Made by a program: the position numbers and the translations under genes
In this document: piece after piece, positions 16,534-24,460 of the stretch
How positions within the stretch are numbered: the stretch's first letter is position 1
Layout of the letters: each line of letters opens with the position of its first letter
Notes under the pieces: generated by a model
Seen by the model: only the letters and a program-made list of their open reading frames with translations
The model's database searches: none
What the model was told of the DNA's origin: nothing
Assembly: GCA_046263255.1 (NCBI GenBank)
Contig: JBHELD010000029.1
Coordinates: 1-35,623 of the forward strand
Direction: 5' to 3'
From: JALZEG01 sp046263255
GTDB lineage: Bacteria; Actinomycetota; CADDZG01; WHSQ01
DNA: 35,623 nucleotides

Positions 16534-17433
16534 ATGGAGCTCCGTCGACGCGGCGTCCGGCGGATCCGGCGGGAACAGGCCCGGGACGCGTTGCATCGAT
16601 CGCTGGAAAGACGCGGCGGTTCGCCGGTCGGGACGCCGCTGCGCGACCTGTACGCCCGAGACAATCCGGCGGCGAGGCCGGTCGAGACGCGGACGTTCTG
16701 GGGCGCCGAGATGCAGGTAGTGCTGCCGGAGCTGGTCTCCTGCGAGATCCATGCGTACGGCTTGATCGAACCAGCGCTGAGTGCCTTCTTCATCGAGGCG
16801 ATCGACTCCGGAACCACGGTCTACGACGTCGGCGCCCACCTCGGCTACTACTCGCTGCTTGCGGCGGCCCTGGGTGGCGACGTTCATGCTTTCGAACCGT
16901 CGAGGGACACCGTCGAGATCCTCGAGGCCAACGTCGTGGGTGCGGCGACCGTCGTGCCGGCCGCGGCGTGGAGCGGGGACGGGACGCTCCGGCTCAAGGA
17001 CTTCGGCGCCGCCCACTCTGCCGTCAACACGTTCCTGTCTTCGAAAGACGAGGATCTCGTCGCGCCGGAGGTAGAGTATGACGTCCGCGCACTCACGCTC
17101 GACGGTTACGCGCGCACGACCGGCACCGTCCCGCAGCTGATCAAGATCGACGCGGAGGGCGCGGAGCTGCAGGTTCTCCAGGGGGCGCGTGAGACGGTCC
17201 GTGCGGTGTCGCCGGTCATCAGCATCGAGGTCGGCGACACGTCGCGGGAGCGGACGAGCCGGCGCGCGATCGACCTCGCGATCGACCTGGGCTACGTGCC
17301 CTACGACCTGACCGGCGAGGGACTGCGACGTCACGACCTGCGCGACGTCTACGGTCACGGGAACGTCCTGCTGGTTCCTGCGGGTGCGCCGCGCGCGGCC
17401 TCCCTTACCGAAGCCTTGTGGCGCGGTCGATGA
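16534..17433 (+). CDS. FkbM-family methyltransferase
   Basis: A SAM-dependent O-methyltransferase-like protein of 299 residues, no signal peptide. SAM motif I is TVYDVGAHLGYYSLLAAAL (about 94-112), followed by DVHAFEPSRDTVEIL. The FkbM hallmark LIKIDAEGAELQVLQGA is near residue 205. The family usually methylates sugars or polyketide hydroxyls in secondary-metabolite and glycan pathways. It lies 4 nt after the ribA-ribD fusion, surely one transcript. With two glycosyltransferases close by, methylation of a glycosylated product is a reasonable guess. Confidence 0.9.
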   Translation: MELRRRGVRRIRREQARDALHRSLERRGGSPVGTPLRDLYARDNPAARPVETRTFWGAEMQVVLPELVSCEIHAYGLIEPALSAFFIEAIDSGTTVYDVGAHLGYYSLLAAALGGDVHAFEPSRDTVEILEANVVGAATVVPAAAWSGDGTLRLKDFGAAHSAVNTFLSSKDEDLVAPEVEYDVRALTLDGYARTTGTVPQLIKIDAEGAELQVLQGARETVRAVSPVISIEVGDTSRERTSRRAIDLAIDLGYVPYDLTGEGLRRHDLRDVYGHGNVLLVPAGAPRAASLTEALWRGR

Positions 17434-17447
17434 CCAGAGCGACCCGC

Positions 17448-17463
17448 GCGCCCGCGCGGGCGC
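17448..17463 (+). terminator. GC-rich palindrome after the FkbM gene
   Basis: A perfect 16-bp palindrome GCGCCCGCGCGGGCGC starts 15 nt after the FkbM stop and can fold as a 6-bp stem with a 4-nt loop. There is no T-run, so a terminator role is only suggested by position. Confidence 0.35.
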
Positions 17464-17574
17464 CGGAGGACGGAGACCCGACGACGTGGAACCCGGCGCG
17501 AGGTAGCCGCCCCCAAGGGATCGTGAGCACCGATACGCCAGGGGGCGATACGAGCGGGTGGGATCGTCGGCAAA

Positions 17575-17586
17575 CCCGGCGCCGGG
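17575..17586. repeat. 12-bp palindrome CCCGGCGCCGGG upstream of the GNAT gene
   Basis: Perfect self-complement ending 18 nt before the TACGGT box, so it covers the place of a -35 element. Possible operator, or chance in such GC-rich DNA. The rest of 17434-17616 shows no gene. Confidence 0.3.
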
Positions 17587-17604
17587 AGACAAGGGTGCCG
17601 CGGG

Positions 17605-17610
17605 TACGGT
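17605..17610 (+). promoter_or_regulatory. Leaderless -10 box of the GNAT gene
   Basis: TACGGT, then CGCTGC, then the GTG start at 17617; no Shine-Dalgarno. The same spacing is seen before the cysteine desulfurase, murA and the mutase. Confidence 0.5.
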
Positions 17611-17616
17611 CGCTGC

Positions 17617-18171
17617 GTGGATCGGCTCGTGACGGCGCGGCTCGTGCTGCGGCCCTGGGACCGCACCGACCTCGGCCCCTTCGCGCGGCTCGCGCGGGAC
17701 GAGCGGGTGATGCGGTTCATCGGCGACGGCTCGATCTGGTCCGACGCGCGGACGCAACACGTCTTCGAGCGCCAGCTCCGGCACTGGGGCGAGCACGGCT
17801 TCGGCTGGTACTCCGCGAGCCTCGCGTCGACCGGCCGCTGGGCAGGCTTCATCGGCCTCAACCACGTCGGGCCCGAGGCCGTCGAGGTGACGGACGACGA
17901 GGTCGAGATCGGCTGGTGGCTGGACCCGGAGGTGTGGGGGCGGGGCCTCGCGACCGAGGGCGCGCTGGCAGTGCGGGACGTGGCCTTCGGGCGCGCCGGC
18001 CTGGAACGGATCATCGGCCGCCACCGCCCGGCGAACGCCGCCTCGGCAGCGATCATGAAAAGGCTCGGCATGACGTTCGAACGCGACGCCACCGGCAGAC
18101 ACGGCGAGGTCGTGCGGATCTGCGCGCTCGAGCGCGACCGGTGGCTGCGGATCACCGGAAGCGAGGAGTAG
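17617..18171 (+). CDS. GNAT N-acetyltransferase (RimJ/RimL-like)
   Basis: An acetyl-CoA-dependent acetyltransferase of 184 residues. It starts as the RimJ/RimL group does (MDRLVTARLVLRPW). The acetyl-CoA pyrophosphate loop is WGRGLATEGA, after VEIGWWLDPEV, and near the end is NAASAAIMKRLGMTFE. The substrate may be a protein N-terminus, an antibiotic or a small amine; sequence does not decide. GTG at 17617 is taken as start because the protein then begins exactly at the family's first strand and a -10 box lies 6 nt upstream. It ends 8 nt from the convergent enoyl-CoA hydratase. Confidence 0.9.
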   Translation: MDRLVTARLVLRPWDRTDLGPFARLARDERVMRFIGDGSIWSDARTQHVFERQLRHWGEHGFGWYSASLASTGRWAGFIGLNHVGPEAVEVTDDEVEIGWWLDPEVWGRGLATEGALAVRDVAFGRAGLERIIGRHRPANAASAAIMKRLGMTFERDATGRHGEVVRICALERDRWLRITGSEE

Positions 18172-18179
18172 AGCGGCGC

Positions 18180-18962
18180 CTAACGCCCCACGAACTTCGC
18201 CTTGCCGGGACCGTGCTCCACGAACGACTCCATTCCCACCTTCTGGTCCTCGCTCGCGAACAGCGCTGCGAAGGCCTGGCGCTCGATCGTCAGCCCCGTC
18301 GCGATCCCGGCGTCGATGCCGTTCTGGATCGCCTGCTTCGCGGCCATCAGCGCGACGGTCGGCCCGGCCGCGTAGCCCTCCGCGATCTCGACGGCCGTCG
18401 CGTACACGTCGGCGGCCGGGACGACCCTGTTGACGAGCCCGATCGACAGGGCCTCGCCGGACTCCACGAACCGACCCGAGTAGATGAGCTCCTTCGCGCG
18501 GCCCGTTCCGACGAGGCGCGGGAGCCGCTGCGTCCCGCCGGCCCCGGGGATCACGCCGAGGAGGATCTCCGGCTGGCCGAGGCGCGCGTCGTCGGCGCAC
18601 ACGCGCAGGTCGCACGCGAGCGCGAGCTCGCACCCCCCGCCCAGCGCGTACCCGTTGACGGCCGCGATCGTAACGACCGGGAGCTGCGCGACCCGCGTGA
18701 AGACGTCCTGGAAGCGCCCGATGTAGCGGTACATCGCGACCGCGTCGAGGTCCGCCATCTCCTTGATGTCGGCGCCGGCCGCGAAGATCCGCTCGCCGCC
18801 CCACACGACGAGCGCCCTCACGTCGTCGTTCCGCGCCGCGGCGTCGACCGCTTCGCCGATCTCGCGCGCGACCTGCTGGTTCAGCGCGTTCATCTTCGGC
18901 CGGTCCAGCCTCAACGTTGCCACTCCCGAGGCCGCGACCTCGAGGTTCACGAACTCTCCCAC
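18180..18962 (-). CDS. Enoyl-CoA hydratase/isomerase
   Basis: Crotonase-fold enzyme of 260 residues that adds water to trans-2-enoyl-CoA in beta-oxidation or branched-chain acid breakdown. Both catalytic glutamates are present: E112 in GGGCELALACD and E132 in QPEILLGVIPGAGGTQRLPR. The oxyanion-hole segment FAAGADIKEM is also intact. The C-terminal FVEHGPGKAKFVGR is typical of short-chain enoyl-CoA hydratases. GTG start at 18962 with GGGAGG five bases upstream. Divergent from the NUDIX gene across 80 nt. It fits with the ETF and acyl-CoA mutase encoded elsewhere in the window. Confidence 0.94.
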   Translation of the reverse strand: MGEFVNLEVAASGVATLRLDRPKMNALNQQVAREIGEAVDAAARNDDVRALVVWGGERIFAAGADIKEMADLDAVAMYRYIGRFQDVFTRVAQLPVVTIAAVNGYALGGGCELALACDLRVCADDARLGQPEILLGVIPGAGGTQRLPRLVGTGRAKELIYSGRFVESGEALSIGLVNRVVPAADVYATAVEIAEGYAAGPTVALMAAKQAIQNGIDAGIATGLTIERQAFAALFASEDQKVGMESFVEHGPGKAKFVGR

Positions 18963-19042
18963 CGCTGCCTCCCGCGCTCCGAGCTCCTAGTCGGTCTTGC
19001 AGAGCGCCAAGGCTACGATCATCCGAAACGAGAGGAGCGACG

Positions 19043-19660
19043 GTGCCATCGGAGTTCGAGCGGTCCTTGCGCGACGCCCTCGCCGGCTACCGCCCCGCGC
19101 GCGTGAGCCTACGCGGCGCGCGCGCTGCCGCGGTGCTGATCCCCGTGCTCGAGAAGCCGGATCCGACGATCCTCTTCACCGTGCGGACGGACACCGTGAG
19201 GAGCCACAAGGGCCAGATCTCGTTCCCCGGCGGGTCGGTCGACCGCGGCGACCCCTCGCCGGAGGCCGCGGCCCTGCGCGAGACCCACGAGGAGATCGGG
19301 CTCGATCCTTCGTCGGTCCACGTCCTGGGCGAGCTCGACACGACCCCCACGTTCGTGAGCGGATACGTGATCAGCCCCTTCGTCGGCCTCCTGCGCGGCG
19401 AGCCCCGGCTGCGGCCGAACCCGGCCGAGGTGGCGGAGGTCCTCGAGGTGCCGCTCGCCGACCTGAACGACGAGATCAGAGCGGAGCCCGGCTTCGCGCA
19501 CGCGGGGCGCACCTATCCCACCGAGGCGTGGATCTGGCGCGACTACGTGATCTGGGGCGTCACCGCGCGGCTGATCCGGCTGTTCCTCGGCGTGCTGGCC
19601 GGATCGGGGCTGGTGCCGGCGCCGTCCGAGACGCGCTCCTGGACGGGATGGTCCGCGTGA
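19043..19660 (+). CDS. NUDIX hydrolase, CoA-pyrophosphatase-like (NudL/YeaB group)
   Basis: A 205-residue NUDIX protein. SHKGQISFPGGSVDRGD is the signature of CoA/acyl-CoA diphosphatases, and the catalytic core continues AALRETHEEIGL, with REx2EE binding metal. As in that group, Asp stands where the general NUDIX box has its first Glu. Likely reaction: cleavage of CoA or acyl-CoA to 3',5'-ADP and (acyl-)phosphopantetheine. The GTG at 19043 is chosen because GAGAGGAG lies just upstream and PSEFERSLRDAL is the natural family start; the frame is open further upstream but overlaps the divergent gene. The next small gene starts inside its end. Confidence 0.9.
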   Translation: MPSEFERSLRDALAGYRPARVSLRGARAAAVLIPVLEKPDPTILFTVRTDTVRSHKGQISFPGGSVDRGDPSPEAAALRETHEEIGLDPSSVHVLGELDTTPTFVSGYVISPFVGLLRGEPRLRPNPAEVAEVLEVPLADLNDEIRAEPGFAHAGRTYPTEAWIWRDYVIWGVTARLIRLFLGVLAGSGLVPAPSETRSWTGWSA

Positions 19661-19824
19661 TCCCGTGGCTCGTCGCGCAGACGCCCTCGCCGTCTGCGAG
19701 CTTCGTCGTCGACCCGCCCCCGGCGGGGCCTGCGGAGACGGTCGGCGCGGTCGCGGCGATCCTGTTGGCGCTCGCCGCGGGGATACTGGGGTACCGGATC
19801 ATCAGAGGGGGCAGAGGACTGTGA
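19648..19824 (+). CDS. Tiny single-span membrane protein
   Basis: A 58-residue product with a polar, Pro-rich N-terminal half (VAQTPSPSASFVVDPPPAGPAE), one hydrophobic helix (TVGAVAAILLALAAGILGY) and a basic end (RIIRGGRGL). This is the profile of a single-span protein with its C-terminus inside. It overlaps the NUDIX stop; ATG at 19648 or GTG at 19657 (which would give a GTGA overlap) can start it. It overlaps the lipoprotein start by 4 bp. The tight coupling on both sides is the main support. No known family. Confidence 0.6.
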   Translation: MVRVIPWLVAQTPSPSASFVVDPPPAGPAETVGAVAAILLALAAGILGYRIIRGGRGL

Positions 19825-20606
19825 CCTCACGCAGATGCGGAGCGGCGGCGCTCCTCGCGGCGACGTTCCTCGCCGGAGCGTGCTCCAGCCCGCAGGGCAC
19901 CGAGCGCGAGAACTCGCTCCTCGGCAAGGAGGAGGATCGCAAGGGGCGGGCGTCCGGCGACGGGAACGCCGCGGGCCGAAAAGGCGGCCGCGGGAAGCAA
20001 GGGCTTGCCGGCGTGACGCCGCCGCCGGGCGCGGCGGTCGTCGCCCCGTCCCCCGGGGGTTCGGCGGCGCCCGGCAGCGGTGCCGCGAAGACCGAGACCG
20101 AGGTCACGTCGAGCGGCACGGCGGCGACCAGCGCGTCGGTGCTCGTGACCGAGCCGGACCCCGACGCGGAGAAGAGCGGCCTGCCGCCGGACTTCGCCGA
20201 CATCCTGTCGACGCTGGTCGAGGGATCGCCGAAGAGCTTCCGCGTCACGATCACGTTCCGCGGGGAGCTTCCGGAGAGGATGCCGGACGACAAGACGTAC
20301 ATGGTCGCCGGGGTCGCTCTCGCCGGCGACAAGAGGCACGACGGCTACGCGTTCGGCGCGCAGGCGGACGCGGACGGGTGGACGCCGTACGGCGGGTCGA
20401 AGGACGGCGGCGCAGCCGGGTATCCGGGGACCTTCTCGCTGCAGGGCGCGAAGCTCGTCTTCACGGTGCCGTGGTCGGCGGTGGGGGGGCCGCGCCCGTT
20501 CGAGTGGTACTCGCAGGGGACGTGGTTCCGGTCCCTCGCAGGGACCACGCACTACTCGGCGGACAACGTTCCCAACGAGGGCCCCGCCAGATACCCCGCG
20601 GGCTGA
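19821..20606 (+). CDS. Lipoprotein of unknown function
   Basis: A 261-residue exported lipoprotein. GTG at 19821 overlaps the previous stop as GTGA, with AGAGGACT upstream. The signal peptide TSRRCGAAALLAATFLAGACSS ends in a lipobox-like LAGAC, so Cys would be lipidated and the protein anchored outside the membrane. A low-complexity linker rich in Gly, Ala, Pro, Lys and Thr follows (to about residue 115). A C-terminal domain of about 140 residues then carries FRVTITFRGELPERMPDD, GAKLVFTVPWSAVGG and FEWYSQGTWF, which looks like a beta-sandwich, perhaps related to DOMON/CBM9-like folds (weak impression). Its 3' end overlaps the convergent GGDEF-EAL gene by 55 bp. Confidence 0.8.
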   Translation: MTSRRCGAAALLAATFLAGACSSPQGTERENSLLGKEEDRKGRASGDGNAAGRKGGRGKQGLAGVTPPPGAAVVAPSPGGSAAPGSGAAKTETEVTSSGTAATSASVLVTEPDPDAEKSGLPPDFADILSTLVEGSPKSFRVTITFRGELPERMPDDKTYMVAGVALAGDKRHDGYAFGAQADADGWTPYGGSKDGGAAGYPGTFSLQGAKLVFTVPWSAVGGPRPFEWYSQGTWFRSLAGTTHYSADNVPNEGPARYPAG

Positions 20607-22618
20607 TCCTCGAGCAGGGCCCGGCCCCACTCGTCCGGCGGCGCGGGCTCCTGGCGCATCGCGGGGAAGCGCGTGGCGTTGTACTCCCGCAGCCACTCCT
20701 CGAGCTCGTCGGCCGGAACGGGGCGCGTGAGGTAGTAGCCCTGCGCGAGGTCGCACCCGAGCGCCGTGAGCTGCTGCCAGATCCCCTCGTTCTCGACGCC
20801 CTCCGCGACCACCCGCAGCCCGAGGTTGTGCCCAAGCTCGATCGTCGAACGGACGATCGCGGCGTCGTTCTCGTCCACCGCCATCTTCATCACGAAGGAC
20901 TTGTCCATCTTCATCTCGCGGACGGGAAGGCGCTTCAGGTACGACAACGACGAGAAGCCCGTCCCGAAGTCGTCGATCGCAAGACCCACGCCCATCGAGT
21001 TCAGCGTCGATAGGACCGCGAGCGCGCGGCGCGCGTCGGCCATGATCGTGCTCTCCGTGATCTCGAGCTCGAGCGACGTCGCCTCCACCTGCCACTTCTG
21101 GAGCAGGCGCGCTACCTGGTCGGGCAGCTGGAGGTCGAGAAGGCTCCGCGACGAGAGGTTGACCGCGACCTTCAGCTTGGTCCCGCGCTTCTCCCACAGC
21201 GAGATCTGGTGGATCGCCTCGTCCAGGAGGTTCATCGTTAGCGGCCGGATGAGCTGGGTCTGCTCGGCGAGCGGGATGAACTCGTCGGGCCCGACGACGC
21301 CGCGGTACGCGTGCTGCCACCGCGCGAGCCCCTCCACGCCGATGATCTGGCCCGTCCGCATGTCCGCCTTCGGCTGGTAGTAGAGGACGACCTCCTTGTT
21401 CTGGATCGCGTTGCTCAGCTCGCTGCCGAGCGCGAGCCTGCGGAGGCTGTTCTGGTCCCGGTCGGGGTTGTAGAACTCGTAGCCGGTCTGCGTCTCCTTC
21501 GCGGCGTACATCGCGACATCCGCCCTCTGGAGAAGAGCGTCGACGCCGCGGGCGTGGTCGGGGAACATCGAGACGCCGATGCTCGCGCCGACGTCAAGCG
21601 TGAGCCCCATGAAGAACAGCGGCTGCTTCAGGCAGCTCAGGATCCGCTCCGCGGTGCGGACCACCTGCGTCACGTCCGCCACGTTCGTCAACAGGACCGC
21701 GAACTCGTCGCCGCCGAGGCGCGCCACGGTGTCTGACTCGCGGAGCTCGGTCTGGAGGCGCTTCGCGATCTGCCGCAGAAGCTGGTCGCCGTTGTGGTGA
21801 CCCAGTGTGTCGTTGACCTCCTTGAAGCGGTCGAGGTCGATGAGCATGAGGCACGCCCGCTCGCCGCTCACCTTGCCCTCGGAGATCGCCTGCTCGACGC
21901 GCTCGCGGAAATAGGCGCGGTTGTGCAGCCCCGTCAGCGCGTCGTGGACGGCCTGGTGCTCGGTCTCGCGCGCCTGCCGGTGGTGCGTGCGCGACGACCG
22001 GGCGACCGTGGCGAGCATGAACAGATAGATGACGACGAGCGAGCCGACGAGGACGGCCAGCGCCGTCCGCTGGTCCCTGTGCCCGGCGGCGGCCACGGAC
22101 GCGTAGTCGAAGTCGACCTCGAGCGCGGCGGTCGTCACGCCGGACGCGGACTTCAACGGCAGGTAGACCTGGAGGAGGTCGTTCGCGGCGGTGACCCCGG
22201 CAGGCGTCCGGCGCGATACGGCCGTCGTCGCCCGACCGTCGAGCGCCTCGTCCACGAGGTCCGGATCCTCGGCGGCCGCTCCGGCGAGCGACGCCTCCGT
22301 CGAGTACAGGACCTCGCCGGTCCGGCCCCACAGCGTCACGCCCGACACCCCGTCCCTGGCGGCGACCGCCCGGAGCTTCGTGTCGAGAGCCGCCTCCTCG
22401 CCCTTCGTCAGGACGGCGTCGAGGTCTTCGAGCGGGATGCGCGGGCGGACGTCTGCCTTCGCCGTCAGCGTCGCCACGTCGAGCGCGCGGTGCCGCGCTT
22501 CCGCTCGCATGGTGCGGAGAAAGGTCTGGGCGAGGACGCCGCCGAGTAGCGCCAGCGCGACGAAGCTCACGGCGGCGAACTCCGCCAGCAGGCTTGTCCT
22601 CGCTCTGAGCCTACGCAT
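20552..22618 (-). CDS. Membrane-bound GGDEF-EAL cyclic-di-GMP enzyme
   Basis: A 688-residue bifunctional signalling protein. There is a transmembrane helix at about 13-34, a 150-residue extracytoplasmic sensor region, and a second helix at about 185-205. The GGDEF domain has an intact active site (GGDEF at 302-306) and the inhibitory site RESD exactly five residues before it. The EAL domain reads EGL in place of EAL, with the metal Glu429 kept, NLSSRSLL, EITES, the Asp pair in IDDFGTGFSSL (549-550), KMDKSFV and AEGVEN. Both diguanylate cyclase and phosphodiesterase activities are therefore possible. ATG at 22618 with GGGAGGGAG upstream. The 154 nt between this gene and the mutase hold only short GC palindromes; no cyclic-di-GMP riboswitch is recognisable. 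Confidence 0.95.
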   Translation of the reverse strand: MRRLRARTSLLAEFAAVSFVALALLGGVLAQTFLRTMRAEARHRALDVATLTAKADVRPRIPLEDLDAVLTKGEEAALDTKLRAVAARDGVSGVTLWGRTGEVLYSTEASLAGAAAEDPDLVDEALDGRATTAVSRRTPAGVTAANDLLQVYLPLKSASGVTTAALEVDFDYASVAAAGHRDQRTALAVLVGSLVVIYLFMLATVARSSRTHHRQARETEHQAVHDALTGLHNRAYFRERVEQAISEGKVSGERACLMLIDLDRFKEVNDTLGHHNGDQLLRQIAKRLQTELRESDTVARLGGDEFAVLLTNVADVTQVVRTAERILSCLKQPLFFMGLTLDVGASIGVSMFPDHARGVDALLQRADVAMYAAKETQTGYEFYNPDRDQNSLRRLALGSELSNAIQNKEVVLYYQPKADMRTGQIIGVEGLARWQHAYRGVVGPDEFIPLAEQTQLIRPLTMNLLDEAIHQISLWEKRGTKLKVAVNLSSRSLLDLQLPDQVARLLQKWQVEATSLELEITESTIMADARRALAVLSTLNSMGVGLAIDDFGTGFSSLSYLKRLPVREMKMDKSFVMKMAVDENDAAIVRSTIELGHNLGLRVVAEGVENEGIWQQLTALGCDLAQGYYLTRPVPADELEEWLREYNATRFPAMRQEPAPPDEWGRALLEDQPAGYLAGPSLGTLSAE

Positions 22619-22772
22619 CTCGTCTCCCTCCCAGACGGGCGGTCCTCGAAGCGCATAGACCGGCCGTTACCCGAGGGAATCGGCAGGCGCCGAGGCGCCC
22701 TTGAGCCGCCCGGGAGGGGGAAGGACCCGGGAGCCGGCGGAGGGGGATCCCGGGGTTGTCGCGGATCGTCGC

Positions 22773-24425
22773 CTAGAACATCGGGGGCTCGGTGTAGACC
22801 CCCCACACGTCCTTCAGCGCCTCGACCATCTCTCCGAGAGTGACGTACGCCTTGGCGGCTTCTACCAGGACCGGAACCGAGTTCACGGCGGGGTCCGCGG
22901 CCATGTCCTTCAGCGCGCGGATCGCGTCGTCCGCGGCGGCCTGATCCCGGTTCGCACGGACCTCCGCGACGGCCTTCTTCTGGCGCTCCTCGGTCTCGAG
23001 GCCGATCAACAGCACCTCGGGCATGTCCTGGACGGTCTTGGTGAAGCGGTTGATGCCGACGATCACCTTGCGGTCCTGCTCGAGCAGCTGCTGGTACTTG
23101 AACGCCGCGTCGGCCATCTCCTTCTGGAAGTACCCCTGCTCGATCCCCAGCAGCATCCCGTTGAGGATCGACCCGTCGCCCATCTCGTCGATCCGCGCGA
23201 AATAGCCCTCCGCCGCGTCCTCGATCTTGTCCGTGAGCGCCTCGACGAACCACGAGCCCCCGAGCGGGTCGATCACGTTCGCGACGCCCGTCTCGTAGGC
23301 GATGATCTGCTGCGTCCGCAGAGCGATCTCCACCGCCTCGTCGGTCGGGAGCGCGAGCACCTCGTCGAGCGAGTTCGTGTGCAGGGACTGAGTTCCTCCG
23401 AGGACCGCCGCCAGGGCCTCGGTCGCGGTCCGAACGACGTTGTTGGACGGCTGCTGGGCGGTGAGCGAGCAGCCGGCGGTCTGCGTGTGGAACTTCAGCA
23501 TCTGCGCCCGCGCCGTCGTGGCGCCGTAGCGCTCCTTCATCCACCGTGCCCAGATCCGGCGCGCGGCCCGGAACTTCGCGATCTCCTCGAAGAAGTCGAT
23601 GTGGGAGTTGAAGAAGAACGAGAGCCGCGGCGCGATGTCGTCGATCGCCATCCCGCGGCGCATGCCGAGCTCGGCGTGGGCGAATCCCGAGGCGATCGTG
23701 AACGCCAGCTCCTGGGCCGCCGTCGATCCGGCCTCCCTGATGTGGTAGCCGCTGATCGACAGCGGGTAGTACTTCGGGACCTCCTCGAGGCAGTGCTCCA
23801 TCATGTCCGCCGTCAGGCGAAGGTGCGGCTCGGGCGGGAACAACCACTCCTTCTGTGCGATGTACTCCTTCAGGATGTCGGTCTGGCAGGTGCCGCCGAG
23901 CTGTGAGATCGTCGCGCCCTGCTTCTCCGCGGCGGCGAGGTACATCGCGAACAGCATCGGAGCCGGACCCGAGATCGTCATCGAGGTCGTGATCCCCTCG
24001 AGGTCGATGCCGCCGAACAGCACCTCCATGTCGGCGAGGGAGTCGACCGCGACGCCGCAGCGCCCGACCTCGCCCATCGAGTGGGGGTCGTCGGAGTCGC
24101 GGCCCATCAGCGTCGGCATGTCGAAGGCGACGGAGAGGCCGGTCTGGCCCTGCTCGATGAGGAACTTGAAGCGCTCGTTGGTCTCGTCCGCGGTGCCGAA
24201 GCCGGCGAACTGCCGCATCGTCCACAGGCGGCCGCGGTACCCGCTCGGATAGATCCCGCGGGTGAACGGATACTCGCCGGGGAGGCCGATGCGGGGGTCG
24301 ACCTCGCCGTCGGGGCCGTAGAGGGGCTCGAGCTCCATGCTCGAGAGAGTGTCGAAGTCGACGTCGTCTCGGAGCCGCGCCTGCTCGTACCGCTCGCGCC
24401 GGCGGGAGGTCATCTCATCGGCCAT
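22773..24425 (-). CDS. icmA: Acyl-CoA mutase large subunit, isobutyryl-CoA mutase-like
   Basis: Radical B12 mutase substrate-binding (TIM-barrel) subunit of 550 residues; the C-terminal B12-binding domain is absent, so a separate small subunit must exist elsewhere. The fold is clear from YPFTRGIYPSGYRG, GLSVAFDMPTLMG, SISGYHIREAG (His228) and TQSLHTNSLDE. At the two positions that separate methylmalonyl-CoA mutase (Tyr, Arg) from isobutyryl-CoA mutase (Phe, Gln) it has Phe73 (RQFAGFG) and Gln191 (KEYIAQKEW). Isobutyryl-CoA to n-butyryl-CoA is thus the best guess; most pipelines would call it methylmalonyl-CoA mutase. ATG at 24425 lies 6 nt after TAGAAT and lacks a ribosome site. meaB, its chaperone, is just upstream. 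Confidence 0.93.
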   Translation of the reverse strand: MADEMTSRRRERYEQARLRDDVDFDTLSSMELEPLYGPDGEVDPRIGLPGEYPFTRGIYPSGYRGRLWTMRQFAGFGTADETNERFKFLIEQGQTGLSVAFDMPTLMGRDSDDPHSMGEVGRCGVAVDSLADMEVLFGGIDLEGITTSMTISGPAPMLFAMYLAAAEKQGATISQLGGTCQTDILKEYIAQKEWLFPPEPHLRLTADMMEHCLEEVPKYYPLSISGYHIREAGSTAAQELAFTIASGFAHAELGMRRGMAIDDIAPRLSFFFNSHIDFFEEIAKFRAARRIWARWMKERYGATTARAQMLKFHTQTAGCSLTAQQPSNNVVRTATEALAAVLGGTQSLHTNSLDEVLALPTDEAVEIALRTQQIIAYETGVANVIDPLGGSWFVEALTDKIEDAAEGYFARIDEMGDGSILNGMLLGIEQGYFQKEMADAAFKYQQLLEQDRKVIVGINRFTKTVQDMPEVLLIGLETEERQKKAVAEVRANRDQAAADDAIRALKDMAADPAVNSVPVLVEAAKAYVTLGEMVEALKDVWGVYTEPPMF

Positions 24426-24431
24426 GGCCGG

Positions 24432-24437
24432 ATTCTA
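24432..24437 (-). promoter_or_regulatory. Leaderless -10 box of the acyl-CoA mutase gene
   Basis: TAGAAT on the minus strand, 6 nt (CCGGCC), then ATG at 24425. This is the closest match to the consensus -10 in the window. It suggests the mutase has its own promoter besides read-through from meaB. Confidence 0.6.
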
Positions 24438-24460
24438 CAGGGGGGCCGGTCGGGACCCTT

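Noticed and set aside
16273..18804. 843-codon minus-strand frame opposite the RibD part, FkbM and GNAT genes
   Set aside because: Arg/Pro-rich shadow crossing three well-identified genes; its right end overlaps the enoyl-CoA hydratase in a different frame.
20461..20606. Possible error at the 55-bp overlap of lipoprotein and GGDEF-EAL ends
   Set aside because: Both C-terminal ends read smoothly to their stops; a convergent overlap is plausible without a sequencing error.
22619..22772. Cyclic-di-GMP riboswitch before the GGDEF-EAL gene
   Set aside because: No GEMM-type core could be found; only small CCCGGG and GGCGCC palindromes.
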